From positions 2,967,801-3,031,800 of the forward strand of contig CM030931.1 in the NCBI GenBank assembly GCA_018136815.1: a stretch of DNA of 64,000 bases, written 5' to 3'. Positions 10,254 through 22,359 of the stretch are shown piece by piece; position 1 is the first letter of the stretch, and every line of letters starts with the position of its first letter. Under the pieces are notes generated by a model. That model made no database searches and was not told where the DNA came from. It saw only the letters and a program-made list of their open reading frames with translations. A program made the position numbers and the translations under genes. Source of the stretch: Isochrysis galbana. Its lineage: Eukaryota; Haptophyta; Isochrysidales; Isochrysidaceae.

Positions 10254-10690
10254 TCAACCTACTTTTATAAGTGGGGGTCAATGGGGGCCTCGCGCCCCCC
10301 TCTCTCCATCGCGGACACCCCCAGGGTGGGCCCGTACAATCAACCTCAGCCCCTGCCTTCTGGCAGGGGCTGGACATTCAACAATCTGACCCAGACCCCC
10401 AGTGGGCGCGGGCTGCGAGCTGCACTCCCAGGCCCGCATGGGCCTGCTCTCGTACTCACTCCCCCCCCCCATCTTTGGTCGCCCGGCACCCGGCAGACTC
10501 CCCCCCCCATCCCTGGTCGCCCGGCAGACACGGGACTCTGGGCGGCACCCAGGGCCAGCGAGGCGAGCGAGGGAGAGGCAGGGGGGGCTAGGAGCTGAGC
10601 CCCAGCCTCCACTGCAAGCGGGCGTGGCTGCAAGATAGATGTGCAGTGCAAGGCCGAACGCGCGGCGAGACTATTAAGAAGTTTATTTTT
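10254..10690 (+). mobile_element. Hairpin-headed retroposon, family 1, copy 2, with LINE-type tail
   Basis: The head TCAACCTACTTTTATAAGTG is followed by ATG at 10281, opening a 105-codon frame starting MGASRPPLSIADTP. Copies at 57.2 kb (-) and 8.0 kb keep part of this peptide. The body shows repeated GC stem-loops. The 3' end, from GCGGGCGTGGCTGCA to GCGGCGAGACTATTAAGAAG plus a T-rich end, is the class-1 LINE tail, nearly the same as at 6240-6310. One short unit thus joins a hairpin head to a LINE tail. Confidence 0.65.
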
Positions 10691-11408
10691 GTCTGTAGGG
10701 CAGAAGGGTGAAGGGTGTACCCTGCTTCCGGGGGGTTAGAATTATACTACCCGAGTTGCACGGGTCCCGGCCAAAAAGCCAGAGTTGAGGGATCGGCCTC
10801 TCGGAATTCGGAACGCGATATTTACCTTAATAGTTAGTAGCATGTAGCATTCTTGCATTCGCGGCATGCCTTCAAGCTTAAAGAGTTTTTTTTTCTATTC
10901 GGGATTCGGGGGCATGTGGATGGGATCGATGTGATTAAGGATTTAGGGAGAGAATGGGGTGTGGTCACCGCTACTTTGACTGTTGCGGATAACATGACAG
11001 TCGCGCAATAGCCCATGTGTTAGGCTAGATCCAAGATAAAGACAAAGACGGAAGAAGATGAGATACCTAAATAGGCGGGGAGTGCTCATTGAAGCCGTTT
11101 GTGGGAGAAGTCGAAGCTCTCGCGCAGGCCAAATTGATGACAGGTAGATATAGAATGGCAAGATGTACGCGAGCACGCGCGAGACCAACAACAAGTCAGG
11201 CATTGAGCAATGCTACTACTAGCATCACATACGACCTCGTTTCTTATGACGAAAGCAGTTGCGGATAGCAGACAAGCGACGGAACTCGACTCTTGAATTG
11301 CAATGGCGGATTGCAGCTGCATGCGTAAGTTTACATCGTCTGTTACTAGCAGCACTTTCCAGTTGTACATCCACTGCTCAAGAAGGCTACTGTTGCTTTG
11401 GGGGACCC
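10691..11408. other. Intergenic, nothing recognised
   Basis: Short frames on the minus strand (10943-11203, 11086-11370) have no recognisable domain. They could include 3' UTR of the RIIa gene. Confidence 0.35.
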
Positions 11409-11759
11409 CTAGTCTTCTGCCTCCCTCTCAGCTTCCTCTCCGTCCTGGCTTGTGGTGTCCAAAGCACCAGGCTCAACAGAGCTCGCATCCACTCCAGCTT
11501 TGGTACTGGAAGCATCGGCAGGATCTCCCGGTTCGCCCTTCTGGTCCGCGGACGCATCAGGCGGGCTGAAGTGAGAGCGTGCATATGTGAAGATGTCGTT
11601 TGGCTGATCAGCAAGCAAAGCACACATGAAGTCATTAAGAACGTGGCTAACCTCGGTGTTGTTCTCGAGCCATCGCTCATTCGCCTCTTTGAGTTCCGCT
11701 TCTCTATCCTTGCGGTACCGCAGTACGTCCAGCGGCAGCGGGGCTGGCGTTGCCTCCAT
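11409..11759 (-). CDS. RIIa (dimerisation/docking) domain protein
   Basis: A protein of about 116 residues with an R2D2/RIIa-like docking domain at residues 38-64: SHVLNDFMCALLADQPNDIF followed by TYARSHFSPP. This is the LxxFxxxLLxxxPxDxxxFAxxYF pattern of PKA-RIIa-like proteins. It is preceded by a charged helix (RYRKDREAELKEANERW). Such domains anchor proteins to AKAP partners, and in protists they are typical of axonemal complexes (radial spoke, CABYR/ropporin type). The C-terminal third is acidic and low-complexity. I chose the ATG at 11759 because it has a strong context (GCCATGGAG). The frame is open to 11849, so an N-terminal extension or upstream exon is possible. The axonemal role is inferred. 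Confidence 0.65.
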   Translation of the reverse strand: MEATPAPLPLDVLRYRKDREAELKEANERWLENNTEVSHVLNDFMCALLADQPNDIFTYARSHFSPPDASADQKGEPGDPADASSTKAGVDASSVEPGALDTTSQDGEEAEREAED

Positions 11760-11889
11760 GGCAGAGCCCCCCTGTGATCGAGCGTCGTCCGCCGTCGCTG
11801 CTGCAGCTACACAATGCAACAGTGCCGCCCAAGAGGAAACCTTGTTCACGAGTGTTTCTGGAATGCAACTGCCGTGTCTAAATAGATGA

Positions 11890-12714
11890 GTTTTATAGTA
11901 GGCTGATTATCGTACTGTCGTCCGGTCGTCCGGTCGTCCATAGCCATAGCTTGGTGCGGTTCATTAGAATTGGTGTGCACCCGATCTCGTGCCTCGTCTA
12001 CGCATCATTAGCTTAGCGAACTACGAGTATCGAGCGGCTCGTAGAATCGGCTAACGAGTAACATCGAGGAGCGCGAACAAGCGCGAAGGAGCACGAAGAA
12101 GCACGAAAGTGAAAGTGAAAGGTCGATCGCGAATGCGACAGCCGCCCAATGTGCTGAGCCCCCAAGCGCCCCGCCAGCCGGGCCCCACCCCGCCTCCTGT
12201 CCATACCCATGCATGGCCCGCGCGCCTGCGCTCGACGTCCCCGGGTCCCTCTTCGTCCCTCCCCACTCCCCACATTTTCATACATTGGCTGGTAAAGATC
12301 CACTCCATCCACACCACCACTACTTACTACCTACTACCTACCAACACGAGTGATGGGCGTGTCGGCGGTGTTCACCGGTCAAACACGTCGCGAGCGCGGC
12401 CGGGCGGCAAGTGCGAAATGTTAGATCTAGATCCTTACATTTAGTGAAAGTCTGCTATGTATAGGCTATGTGTGTTGGTGTGGAGAGGCTGTGTATGGTA
12501 GTAACTTGTGAGGTACGAATGGAGGAGGGCACAGGGGATGGGGTGACACGGACGGAGGAGGCGCGCGCGGACGAGGGCGAGACCGAGGGTTCGGTCTCGG
12601 AGTCTCGGACGGCATGAGGACGGGCGGGACGAGCACCGGGAGCACAGACAGACAGGAGGGGCACGGAAGCGCTCGAGCGGTGGCGCTGATCGCGGGACGA
12701 AGAACAAGGGAGAG
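11890..12714. other. Intergenic, GC-rich low complexity
   Basis: Overlapping Pro/Arg-rich frames occur on both strands, none with a domain. CGAACAAGCGCGAAGGAGCA and similar short direct repeats occur around 12065-12115. Confidence 0.35.
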
Positions 12715-13009
12715 GACACTCACGGGGAAATTTTTTTAAATTTTTAACAAATTTTTATGGGTCGCGGCGCGGCAAAGGAACGGAACTGGCAACCTGTTCG
12801 GTGCCAGTGCTCGCCACCCCGCGCGCTTGCGCGGGTGTGGTTTGGATGGGCTGGATGGGCTTTGAGAGGGCTTTCTGACGAGCCGCCTCGGGCGGCATGG
12901 GGCGTCCCAGGTGGGGCGCGGTGGCGAGGGTCGCCTGGGGCTCGGGAGCGGTCGCGGCACGCTCCATAGGTCAAACTATAACAATAGTTTTTCGACACTC
13001 ACGGGGAAA
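12715..13009 (-). mobile_element. Hairpin-headed retroposon, family 3, with 16-bp target-site duplication
   Basis: A 263-bp insert (12731-12993) lies between perfect direct repeats GACACTCACGGGGAAA (12715-12730 and 12994-13009). On the minus strand it starts with the palindrome AAACTATTGTTATAGTTT, then GACCT and ATG at 12967, opening MERAATAPEPQATL. It ends in an A-rich tail (CATAAAAATTTGTTAAAAA). The duplication plus the A-rich end is the signature of target-primed retroposition, so this is a short, probably complete SINE-like unit. Relatives opening with the same MER peptide lie at 46050 (+), 28119 (-) and, diverged, 18.6 kb. Confidence 0.8.
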
Positions 13010-14090
13010 AGTAAACACGGGGAAGGGAAAGAAACACGAAACACGCGGGAAGAGAGAGGGATGAAACGAGGCCGGGGCAACTCAAGGGAACACTCGGGGA
13101 GAGAACGGGGGAAGAGAGAGAAAGAGAAAGGGGACGGACCTAATGGGCCGACGTGGGGAGGGGCGTCGGAGCGTGACAGCGAAGGGGGAGTCTCGGTCTC
13201 GGGGGGGAAACCAATGGCGGGAAGAAACCGCGATACAGGGAGGGGCACCGGGGCGTGACGACGGGGAGGGAGTCACGCGAGGGAAACCTAACGGTCGGGA
13301 ATGTACAAGGGGGGACGGGCGGGCAACCGGGCAACCCCCCCTACCCGCAACAATATTCAACAGTATCAAGAAGCTGCTCTTCTCGCTACTCTAGTAGTCA
13401 ATATGTAGTATAAGCTGTAGCGATATTGCTATGCTAATTAATGCGCCCCGATACCAAAGACAAAGGAATGAGGGGGGAAAGGCGAGGCGGCGGAGCGTGA
13501 GGGGATGTAAGGGCGTTGCCTGATGTGCGGTAGTAGATACCGTCTAGCGATAGGTGTGTAGCCCTGAATCTTCAGATTTTTTTATGCTAGTTTATGCGAG
13601 AGATGAGCCGCATGCAAAGGCATACACAACAGCTATAGCGAACAAAGAAAACGCATGTGAATGCAAAGAAAACGCATGCGAATAAAGAATGTCTGCTCAA
13701 GGCTGTAGATGAGGCGGACAGCCTCACGGCGACATGAGTGCACAGGTGGTAGGTCAGCGATTCTAGCTTATACTCACCCTGCCGCCTCACCTTGCGCCTC
13801 GCACCTCAACAACTCACACACCTTCACTCACAACGGGCCACACTTTCAACCTTACCTTAGCCGGTCGGAACTCCGTCGCCCACAATCAACCACGTGAGAA
13901 ATGCGTCGGGCGAAAAGTATCGCCCCCAAAATGCCAAACTTCATCATGTTCTTCATCACGCGTTCCGCTGAGAGATAATCAACGGGCACCATGTGCGGCA
14001 CGGCGCGACCATGCCACCCGGACGCCTTGTTCCGCCCTCTTCGAGACGGAGTTGATTCTAGTTGCCGTGGCCTGCTCCGAAAGAGCTGAT
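13010..14090. other. Intergenic, purine-rich then unremarkable
   Basis: Bases 13010-13340 are G/A-rich with long but featureless antisense frames. At 13640-13690 the block AAAGAAAACGCATGTGAATG is duplicated in tandem. No gene is supported. Confidence 0.35.
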
Positions 14091-14096
14091 GGGCAT

Positions 14097-15719
14097 CTAC
14101 TCTTTCTCGGCGCCACCGCTCTTCTTCTTATTGTTCTTCTTCTTCTTCTTTGTGGCCACCTCGGTGGCGAGAAGCGCAGCCAATGCCTCGTCCTCGAGCT
14201 TAAGCTCGGAAACGGCATTGGGTGGTGGCGATGTGGTGGTGCGCGCCACATTGCCGGACGGCAGCAAGGCAGCAGTGAACTTGACCTGCGCCACAAGCTC
14301 TTCTGGCTTCTCGTACAGAACAGGATACTCGATGAAGAGCCCATGCTTAACGCACTCGACGACACCCATCCTCCATGCCCGCTCATCACCAGCGCGGAGG
14401 GTGAAAGGAAGGGTGGGGAACTTGGAGTTCACCTCCGAAAAGAAAGCGCGCGACGCCTTCATCTTCAGAGAGTACTTCTCCTCTAGATCACGCTTGAACA
14501 CAGTCGTTCTCTTGTCCGTGAGCTTGGGCTTGCCCTCGCCAGTGGACATTACGATGTCAATGCTGAAAACATCGCCCTTGTCCACTGTGATCTCCTTCAC
14601 CTGAGGCAGGAAGGGTTGCGAGGATGCTGTAGTGATAGAACTTATTGCCGACACTTGCTGGCGGCGCGCGGAGCGGCGCGGCCGGGGATTTGCATGAGGA
14701 GCGATCGTTTGCGAAAAGGAGCATCGTGTACACGGGCCCGCGCACCTGGTGCTCAGCATTCGCCTTATTGATCATTACCTTGTTCGCGTCGATCACGTGC
14801 TTTTTCATCTGATGCGAAAGCACTCCCTCAAGCGGTGTGCACTTGTAGGCTTCCGCGACCTGATCGTCGGTGCATGGGACCATACTAGTGTCGGCGCTGA
14901 TGCGGGCCTTGGCTATGGGCCACCCAACACTAGCGTTGACGCCTACGAATGTGTGGTCTGATCGCTTTTGGTGCCAACCTCACGCGGCGCGAAGCTCGCC
15001 GGGGTGGAGGAGCGATGCCCACAGCGATGCCTGAAGCGATGCTGACATGATACCGCGAGCAAGGTGGTGGAGAAGCGATAGCCACAACCATGCAAACATG
15101 ATTCCGCGAGCAAGGCAATAAGCGCGTAACATACCTTACTGATCATGTCTGTGATCTCGGTGTTCTTGGCACCCTCCTTGAACATACGGTGGGCAAGCTC
15201 CGTAGCTGTCCATGCTGCCATCATCACATCCGCAGCGCGACCGGTGGCCGGCTTGGTTTCCGCCGAGCAGTGGTGCGTGTGCGCAACGACACCAATGTAG
15301 CCATCGACATGCACGCCAAGATCAATCTTGACGATGTCGCCCTCTGCCAGAACCACGTCATCCTCCGACGTGAGGGGCGAATAGTGACCGCAGCAATTGT
15401 TCACAGAGATGCATGTGGGGAAGGCCGAGCCCTTATCAATCTTCTTGCCGCCCTTCTTAGTGTTGTACACCTTTGCGGTCGCCTCCTCCACCAGCGCGTC
15501 GCCCTTGGCACACAGCTCTACGGCCTTCACGCCAGGCTTAATCATCTCGATCAAGGCGGCAAGCACAGCATTCGCAATGTCTCCAGCACAGCGGTACTTG
15601 GTGACGATGTCGGCGTTGCTGAGGTCATTCATCGCCTCCTCATCCTCCTCGACCTCTTGCTCCTCGTCCACGTCGACAGACGAGACGTCGTCGTCTTCCT
15701 CCTCCTTCTTCGGCGCCAT
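14097..15719 (-). CDS. PA2G4: EBP1 / PA2G4-like protein (M24 pseudo-aminopeptidase)
   Basis: Ribosome-associated pita-bread-fold protein that binds the nascent-chain exit tunnel and acts in growth control. Three exons, 15719-15135, 14859-14746 and 14600-14097, join in phase 0 to give 400 residues (human 394). Exon 1 has an acidic start, then VTKYRCAGDIANAVL, FPTCISVNNCCGHYSPL, DIVKIDLGVHVDGYI and the M24 core. Exon 2 gives VAEAYKCTPLEGVLSHQMKK plus HVIDANKV. Exon 3 has VFSIDIVMSTGEGKPK, SRAFFSEVNSKFP, RMGVVECVKHGL and VLYEKPEELVAQVKFT, ending in a lysine-rich tail (KKKKKNNKKK) typical of the family. The metal-binding set of true methionine aminopeptidases is not expected. Introns are 275 and 145 bp, and the first holds an internal duplication (CATGATACCGCGAGCAAGG). 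A pure C tract lies about 70 bp upstream. Confidence 0.95.
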
Positions 15720-15869
15720 GACGGGGGCCGCGCTCTCGCTTCCCTGCCTGGCGGCGCGGAACACGCGGCCAGCCTCTCGCCCCCCCCCCCCCCCCCCCCG
15801 CCCCCCCGTCCCCCGCCCCCTGCTTCCCCCCCCCCCCCATCCCCTCTCCGGGGAGAGAGACACGAGAAG

Positions 15870-17267
<1,398 letters not shown>

Positions 17268-18600
17268 GACTTGTCTCGCATAGGCATCGGGCATGGCACC
17301 GGGCATAGCCATGCCTCTAGGCTGGCGTCAACGCCATCGAGTCCCAAGTCCACTCTTCCGACACCCCACGACAGCTCACATCTATATGTTTGCTTGATCG
17401 ATCGATTCTTATGCGCATCTCATGATTAAAATTTCATGTGCGTCATGCACCCTCTGTGAAGTAAAAGATGCGGCTACAGAGGACGGGTCGGAAGCTCGAT
17501 CTTTTGCTAGACGTTTTCGCAGTGGACATGCATACACGCAAAGGGTGCGAGCGACCGAAGACCATAATGTTTCATATCGCACAGATCCATGCCGGCTCGT
17601 ATCAGTGGAAAAGGCAGCGGTGGTGTGGCGAGTGTCTGGCCGATGCTGGTCTGGGTACGTTGCGGATCGGTGTTGTGCGGATCGTATGGTGGCATGGACG
17701 AGCGGAACGTTTTCCGTGTGGCGCGCTCTCCCCACCTCGATACGTTTTGCCCCTTGAGCTGCTACAAAAGCATTTTTTGTTTTTGTTGCAGCACGCTTAG
17801 TTGCTTGGCTGCGTATCCTTATCACTTGTAATTTTTGACATATTCTTTAATTTTTAAAGGTTTCAAGGTCAATTATAAGTAAGTTTACACTTGACACTTG
17901 CTTCATCCATGGCGGGGAACGAGCCCCTGACCTCTCTCCACTCCTCACTCCTCCCGTGCATGCTGAAACGTTGAAAGATGGGGAAGCGACCTAAACCTAA
18001 ATGGATACAACCTCAACCTCAAAATTAGCCAATTCGCGGAGGACACGGCGCCGATACTAATTCTAATTAATAATCCGAGACGCGAGACTATATTAGCATA
18101 AGCCTACAGCCTGCGTAGCGGTCTCTCCAAGTCGCGTTCCAACAAAAGAGGGCCATGCTTGTTTTCTTCTTGGATAAGCCGAGGCGAAATTCTTTTCCCA
18201 CAGCAGGAGTTTAAACGAACGAGGCAAAATTCCAACTAGGGTATTCATCCATCCGTAATTAATGGATCATGGATCATGGCGTATGGGCTCGCATACGCCT
18301 CCACATGAACCCATGGAACATACGCAGATACAGCTGGATAAGTAGTAATCAGTTGCTCCTGATGATCCTAGGCGTCCCGCTCCCGCTGGAGGCGCCCGAG
18401 GCGATCAACCTATTTTGGAAGAAACTTGCAAATAGCGATAGCGCATGGCGCATAGCAAAATAGATGACAATTCGAAAAGCTTGCGCCAGCCACGCGATAC
18501 GCGATACATGAAACATGACACCACGACACGACACGACCATCTTTGGTCCTTTGGCAGATATACATATACGAACTACCATAGCAAACTTCATGGTAAACTA
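17268..18600. other. Intergenic; fragment of the 53.8-kb repeat
   Basis: No gene is recognised. At 18128-18172 AAGTCGCGTTCC...AAAAGAGGGCC plus TGCTTGTTTTCTTCTTGG repeats a piece of 53819-53890 with an internal gap. AT-rich sequence lies around 17820-17880 and 18060. Confidence 0.4.
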
Positions 18601-19092
18601 TCATTAGATTGGATCATGGAGCGCGCGCCGCTCCCCTCCTCTCCTGCCGCCAACCCCGCCGCGACGGACGATCGGACCATGTCCGACGCCGCGCATACGA
18701 AGCGCCGAAGCGCCCGCGAGCCCGCGAGAGGGCACCACCCCCCTTACCCAGGTGCGCACGTGCCACGGCCCGTGCCACGGCCCGTGCCACCCCCGGACAG
18801 CTGCACACAAGCAAGTCCAGCATCTAGCATGGCTACCATGGCCCACACAATCCCTAGCTCCCTCCTCTCCTCTGCCCCCCTGAGTTGGCCTCCAGGAGCC
18901 TCCCGGGGTAGCGCCAGAGGCCAGAGGCCAGAGGGCAGGTGGAGACCTGCCGCAAGCGCGCCATCGCGCCTGCCGCAGGAGAAGGGAGAGAGCGCGCGGA
19001 GAAGGGGGTGGGCAAGAGCGAAAGCTTCGCCCAAAGCTCCGCCCACCGAAAAATAGGTAAGTCCCGCGCCTGTTTACAGGATAAGTCGGGAC
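18570..19092 (+). mobile_element. Decayed retroposon pieces (family 3 head, family 2 body)
   Basis: From ATG at 18616 the frame reads MERAPLPSSPAANPAA...KRR..., with the spacing of the MER-type opening of family 3. A poor palindrome precedes it. CACGGCCCGTGC is triplicated near 18770. From 18930 the sequence matches the family 2 body, including CTGCCGCAGGAGAAGGGAGA and GTTTACAGGATAAGTCGGGA. It abuts the next gene, and a chance open frame runs through the junction. Confidence 0.5.
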
Positions 19093-19229
19093 TGAAGATT
19101 GAGGCCGCTTCAAGTCGGCAGCAAGGAGTTAAAAATGAGGGGCAATTTTTTTGTCTGCTCCCGCCACTCGCGCGGGGCGGGAAGGGAGGGAGCGGTCGGG
19201 GTCGGCCTGCTACAGGAGCGGGTGAGGCC

Positions 19230-21548
19230 ATGGCGAGTGGAGCTCTCCTTTCGCTTGGCCCTGCTGCAACACGGGTTGGCGCTCCCGCGCGATGTGCGCG
19301 ATGGGATCCCAATGTATCCAATGCTGCTGGTGTCTCACACGAGGATGGCACCTTCACGTACTGGCACTCAGTGGGACGAAGTGTGCGGATGCAGCTCTTT
19401 TCGTTTGAGCAGAGCGAAGCTGCCTCGCCCAGCCAGGGGCAGGCCAACGTACAACCCGCTGCCCTGAACATCCCTTGGTCTCTATGGTCATTTATCCCTG
19501 GTTGCCGAGGCCAGCTTATCATCTGCCTTCGCCAGTCGTCCACTCTAATCACAACACGGATAGCTCTCCAGGAGCTGCCTCCTATCGACGGAGAGCCTGG
19601 CTCGCGATTCCCTCCTGTAGTGACATCATCAACTGTTCAGGAAGTGACGGGATTGCAGAATTCTACAGCGATAACCGCGCTCGGCATTAGCAGTTGCGGC
19701 TCTTTCGGTGCCTTCGGCTCGCTTGATGGTACTGTCAGCTTCTGGAGCATTGCTCCCAACGTGGACCCTGCTTTGGCACCAGCTCACTCTAGCCCATCTG
19801 TGCACCAGTCCGTGCACAAGGCACCCGTGACTGCCGTCGGCTTGTTGACTGGGGAGCTGCAAGATGCAGGCGTCCAAACTGCGCTTTGCGCTTCCGGTGC
19901 TGCAGATCAGTCTGTCTTTATCTTTGATCTACACGCTCAAACTCGCCTAATGTCATTGTTGACCCCAGCTGGTGCTCCTGTCTCGGCGCTCAGCCTTTCG
20001 CTAATTCCACCCTACGGAATAGCTGCGCCTGCAGACGATCCCGGGGAACCGACGGTATTCGTCCTGCTCGGAGTCTCGGACGGTGGCGTGCAAGCGTGGT
20101 CACTCCGGCGAGGCCACGACGCCCAGCTTCGCGGCACGTGGCTGCACTCTCAGAAGGCTCCGATTCTTGCCCTTGCATTATCGGAGGACGGATGTTCGGT
20201 GCTCTCCGTCGCCGAGACAGGTCCTCATGATCTCGAACCGTTCTCAGCAATCTCACCGTCACGGGTTGTACCTGGCAGCGAGCCACTATCGGGCGAGCTT
20301 GAAGTTCACTCCGTGAGAGATTGGTCTCTCCAAAAAAGGCGGCGAATCATGTCACGTGACATCCAAGAGAATGGCCTCCGAGCATCGACTGGCGACATGG
20401 ACCCAATTGTGTCTGCGGACTTTCATTCTCGTACAGAGTCTAGCTGTATCGTCGACGAGTTTCCCAGGCTGCTCCTGTCCCGCTGCTCTGGGATCATCCA
20501 CCGCTGGGATGTTTCGGAGACAACAAGAAAATCTGATGGGATGGAACTCTTGACACCAATCGCTGGGCGCATGATGGACGACCCCTCGACCGATCCTCAC
20601 CAATCGCCGTCGCTCAGCGCCCCGTCTTGTATGTCATACGTTTCTTGCCCGCCTTCTCAGTCTTCTGATGCGCCAACTGCACCGTCTCCAAACACGGAAT
20701 GCCTTGACTCGCCGCGAGTGCTTCCCGATCCCTATAATCGGATGGATACAGCAAATTCTATGGCCAATGGCCACAGCAAAAACATTGGCGGAATCGATCC
20801 CGGCCCATGTGGAACGTCAGGAGGAAGTATTGTAAGAGCCTCTTCAGTCCGGCAAACAGAGCCGCGACCACGGCCAGCGCCAATGCGACCGACTCCGCCT
20901 CCACCAACTTCTATCGACTACAAGCCAGTGACCACGGTGGAGGTAGAGCGTATACCACCCCGTCCGCGCTCACCACCGCCAGCGCCACAGCACTACGACA
21001 ATCCCGAGCGTGTGCGGGCGCTGCTTGCACCACCACCAGTTGCGGGCCCGCCAGCATCGCGCCTTTCGGAACCCTCAGCCCTTTCCTCCGAGATGCTACA
21101 GCGTCGACATGAAGAAGATCAAGCTGCTTTTGCGGAGCACGAGCAAGCCGTCCTCCGGAGTGAAGCTCGCCAACAGGCTTTGAGGGAAGCGACTCTTGCA
21201 CTTGAGGCACCGCTCGAGCAAGCAACGCGCTATGAGAATTTGATACCGATTGAAGCCGAAATCGTGACGCAGCCGCGTCCAATAGTCCGAAGACGTGAGC
21301 CACGTTGGCTCGCAGCTCAAGCGCTACAACCAAATGTGTTGGAGCTCTTCACACCTGACCGGGAAGTCGAGATGGTCGACACCACGTGCAACGTTGCCAA
21401 ACCAACTAGACTCATGAAACTCGATGGTACTCCTGCAGATGACGAAGATCTCCGACCGAAATTTGAAACGGACGTGGGCTGGCCTTATGGTGTTTGGGAA
21501 AAGCTGCCACTCGGTTCTCAGCATCCCTTCACATTTTGTGAGGAATAG
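19230..21548 (+). CDS. WD40-like repeat protein, unrecognised
   Basis: Uninterrupted 772-residue protein. WD-like units include GISSCGSFGAFGSLDGTVSF plus W, CASGAADQSVFIFDL, LLGVSDGGVQAWSLRRG, ILALALSEDGCSVLSVAETG and LLLSRCSGIIHRWDVSE, roughly residues 10-430. This suggests one beta-propeller scaffold. Residues about 440-600 are low-complexity Pro/Ser (PRPRPAPMRPTPPPPTS). A charged, partly helical segment with QRRHEEDQAAFAEHEQAVLR follows, then a distinctive C-terminus GWPYGVWEKLPLGSQHPFTF. I chose ATG 19230 (GCCATGGCG context), since the open frame upstream is repeat-derived. I cannot assign an orthologue. Confidence 0.7.
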   Translation: MASGALLSLGPAATRVGAPARCARWDPNVSNAAGVSHEDGTFTYWHSVGRSVRMQLFSFEQSEAASPSQGQANVQPAALNIPWSLWSFIPGCRGQLIICLRQSSTLITTRIALQELPPIDGEPGSRFPPVVTSSTVQEVTGLQNSTAITALGISSCGSFGAFGSLDGTVSFWSIAPNVDPALAPAHSSPSVHQSVHKAPVTAVGLLTGELQDAGVQTALCASGAADQSVFIFDLHAQTRLMSLLTPAGAPVSALSLSLIPPYGIAAPADDPGEPTVFVLLGVSDGGVQAWSLRRGHDAQLRGTWLHSQKAPILALALSEDGCSVLSVAETGPHDLEPFSAISPSRVVPGSEPLSGELEVHSVRDWSLQKRRRIMSRDIQENGLRASTGDMDPIVSADFHSRTESSCIVDEFPRLLLSRCSGIIHRWDVSETTRKSDGMELLTPIAGRMMDDPSTDPHQSPSLSAPSCMSYVSCPPSQSSDAPTAPSPNTECLDSPRVLPDPYNRMDTANSMANGHSKNIGGIDPGPCGTSGGSIVRASSVRQTEPRPRPAPMRPTPPPPTSIDYKPVTTVEVERIPPRPRSPPPAPQHYDNPERVRALLAPPPVAGPPASRLSEPSALSSEMLQRRHEEDQAAFAEHEQAVLRSEARQQALREATLALEAPLEQATRYENLIPIEAEIVTQPRPIVRRREPRWLAAQALQPNVLELFTPDREVEMVDTTCNVAKPTRLMKLDGTPADDEDLRPKFETDVGWPYGVWEKLPLGSQHPFTFCEE

Positions 21549-22070
21549 GAACCTTCCGGCAAGAGCCCCGCGGTTAGTAACTCGTTATCATGAGTTGAAT
21601 GGAATCTAACTATCTTGCGCAGGCGCGCGCGGTTGCACGTCGTCTTGGGCACGCTCTATAGCTTTTAATGAGTGCTCTATTTTTGTTTCCGATGAGTCAA
21701 GAGGGGCTTTTTTGTATTCCCCTTTGTGTGATGGAGCGATGGAGGTCGACGTTGCAACGGCGTTATTGGCCCGGTAGCCTTCGCAGTAAGAGGCCGCAAC
21801 CTCAAGTCTGTTTTTTTCGCTGACACCCCCCCATCTCGGGTGTAATTCCTACCCCCCCTTCCCTCCCCCCTAAAAGGTGGGATTGGTGGAGGGTTCACTT
21901 CTTCTTGAGCGCGGCTTTTTGCAACATGCGCTTCCGCCTCACGGGTTAGGAACATCTCGTCTTTCTTGGAGAAGCGGTAGAATTTCAGCTTCCAAAGTGC
22001 GAGGAGGAGAAGGATCACGCACGGCGTCTTCGCGGGGGGGGGGGGGGGCGAGAGAAATCTCATCACGCGT
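21549..22070. other. Intergenic
   Basis: 3' region of the WD-like gene. A G-tract lies near 22036-22048 and no gene is supported. Confidence 0.4.
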
Positions 22071-22073
22071 CAA

Positions 22074-22190
22074 TCGGTGACGGCGTGTGGAAACTTCCAT
22101 GCGCACCCCGCGGGGGGGGGCGAGGGAAATGCGCATAACGAAACCCTTTGCTGCGCATCGGTGACGGCGTGTGGAAACTTCCATGCCCAC
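22074..22190. repeat. Two-copy direct repeat with internal palindrome
   Basis: CGGTGACGGCGTGTGGAAAC plus TTCCATGC occurs at about 22074-22101 and 22159-22186. TGGAAACTTCCA inside it is a near-perfect inverted repeat. The spacing is 85 bp. Confidence 0.6.
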
Positions 22191-22359
22191 CCAAGACGGT
22201 TGCTTCCTTGGGCACCTCTTGGGCCAAACTGGAAACTGGCCTCGTTCGGTTCGTCGGTTCGTTGGATTCGTCGCGTCCTCGCTCTCTTCCCCACCTTCCC
22301 TTCCCTCTCATGGTCATGCGTGGGGCTGTATAGGTGTATGTAGACCCCTGTCGACCCCT

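Noticed and set aside
18939-19229. N-terminal extension of the WD-like protein
   Set aside because: The open frame upstream of ATG 19230 is retroposon family 2 sequence also found at 50 and 27 kb, so it is open by chance.
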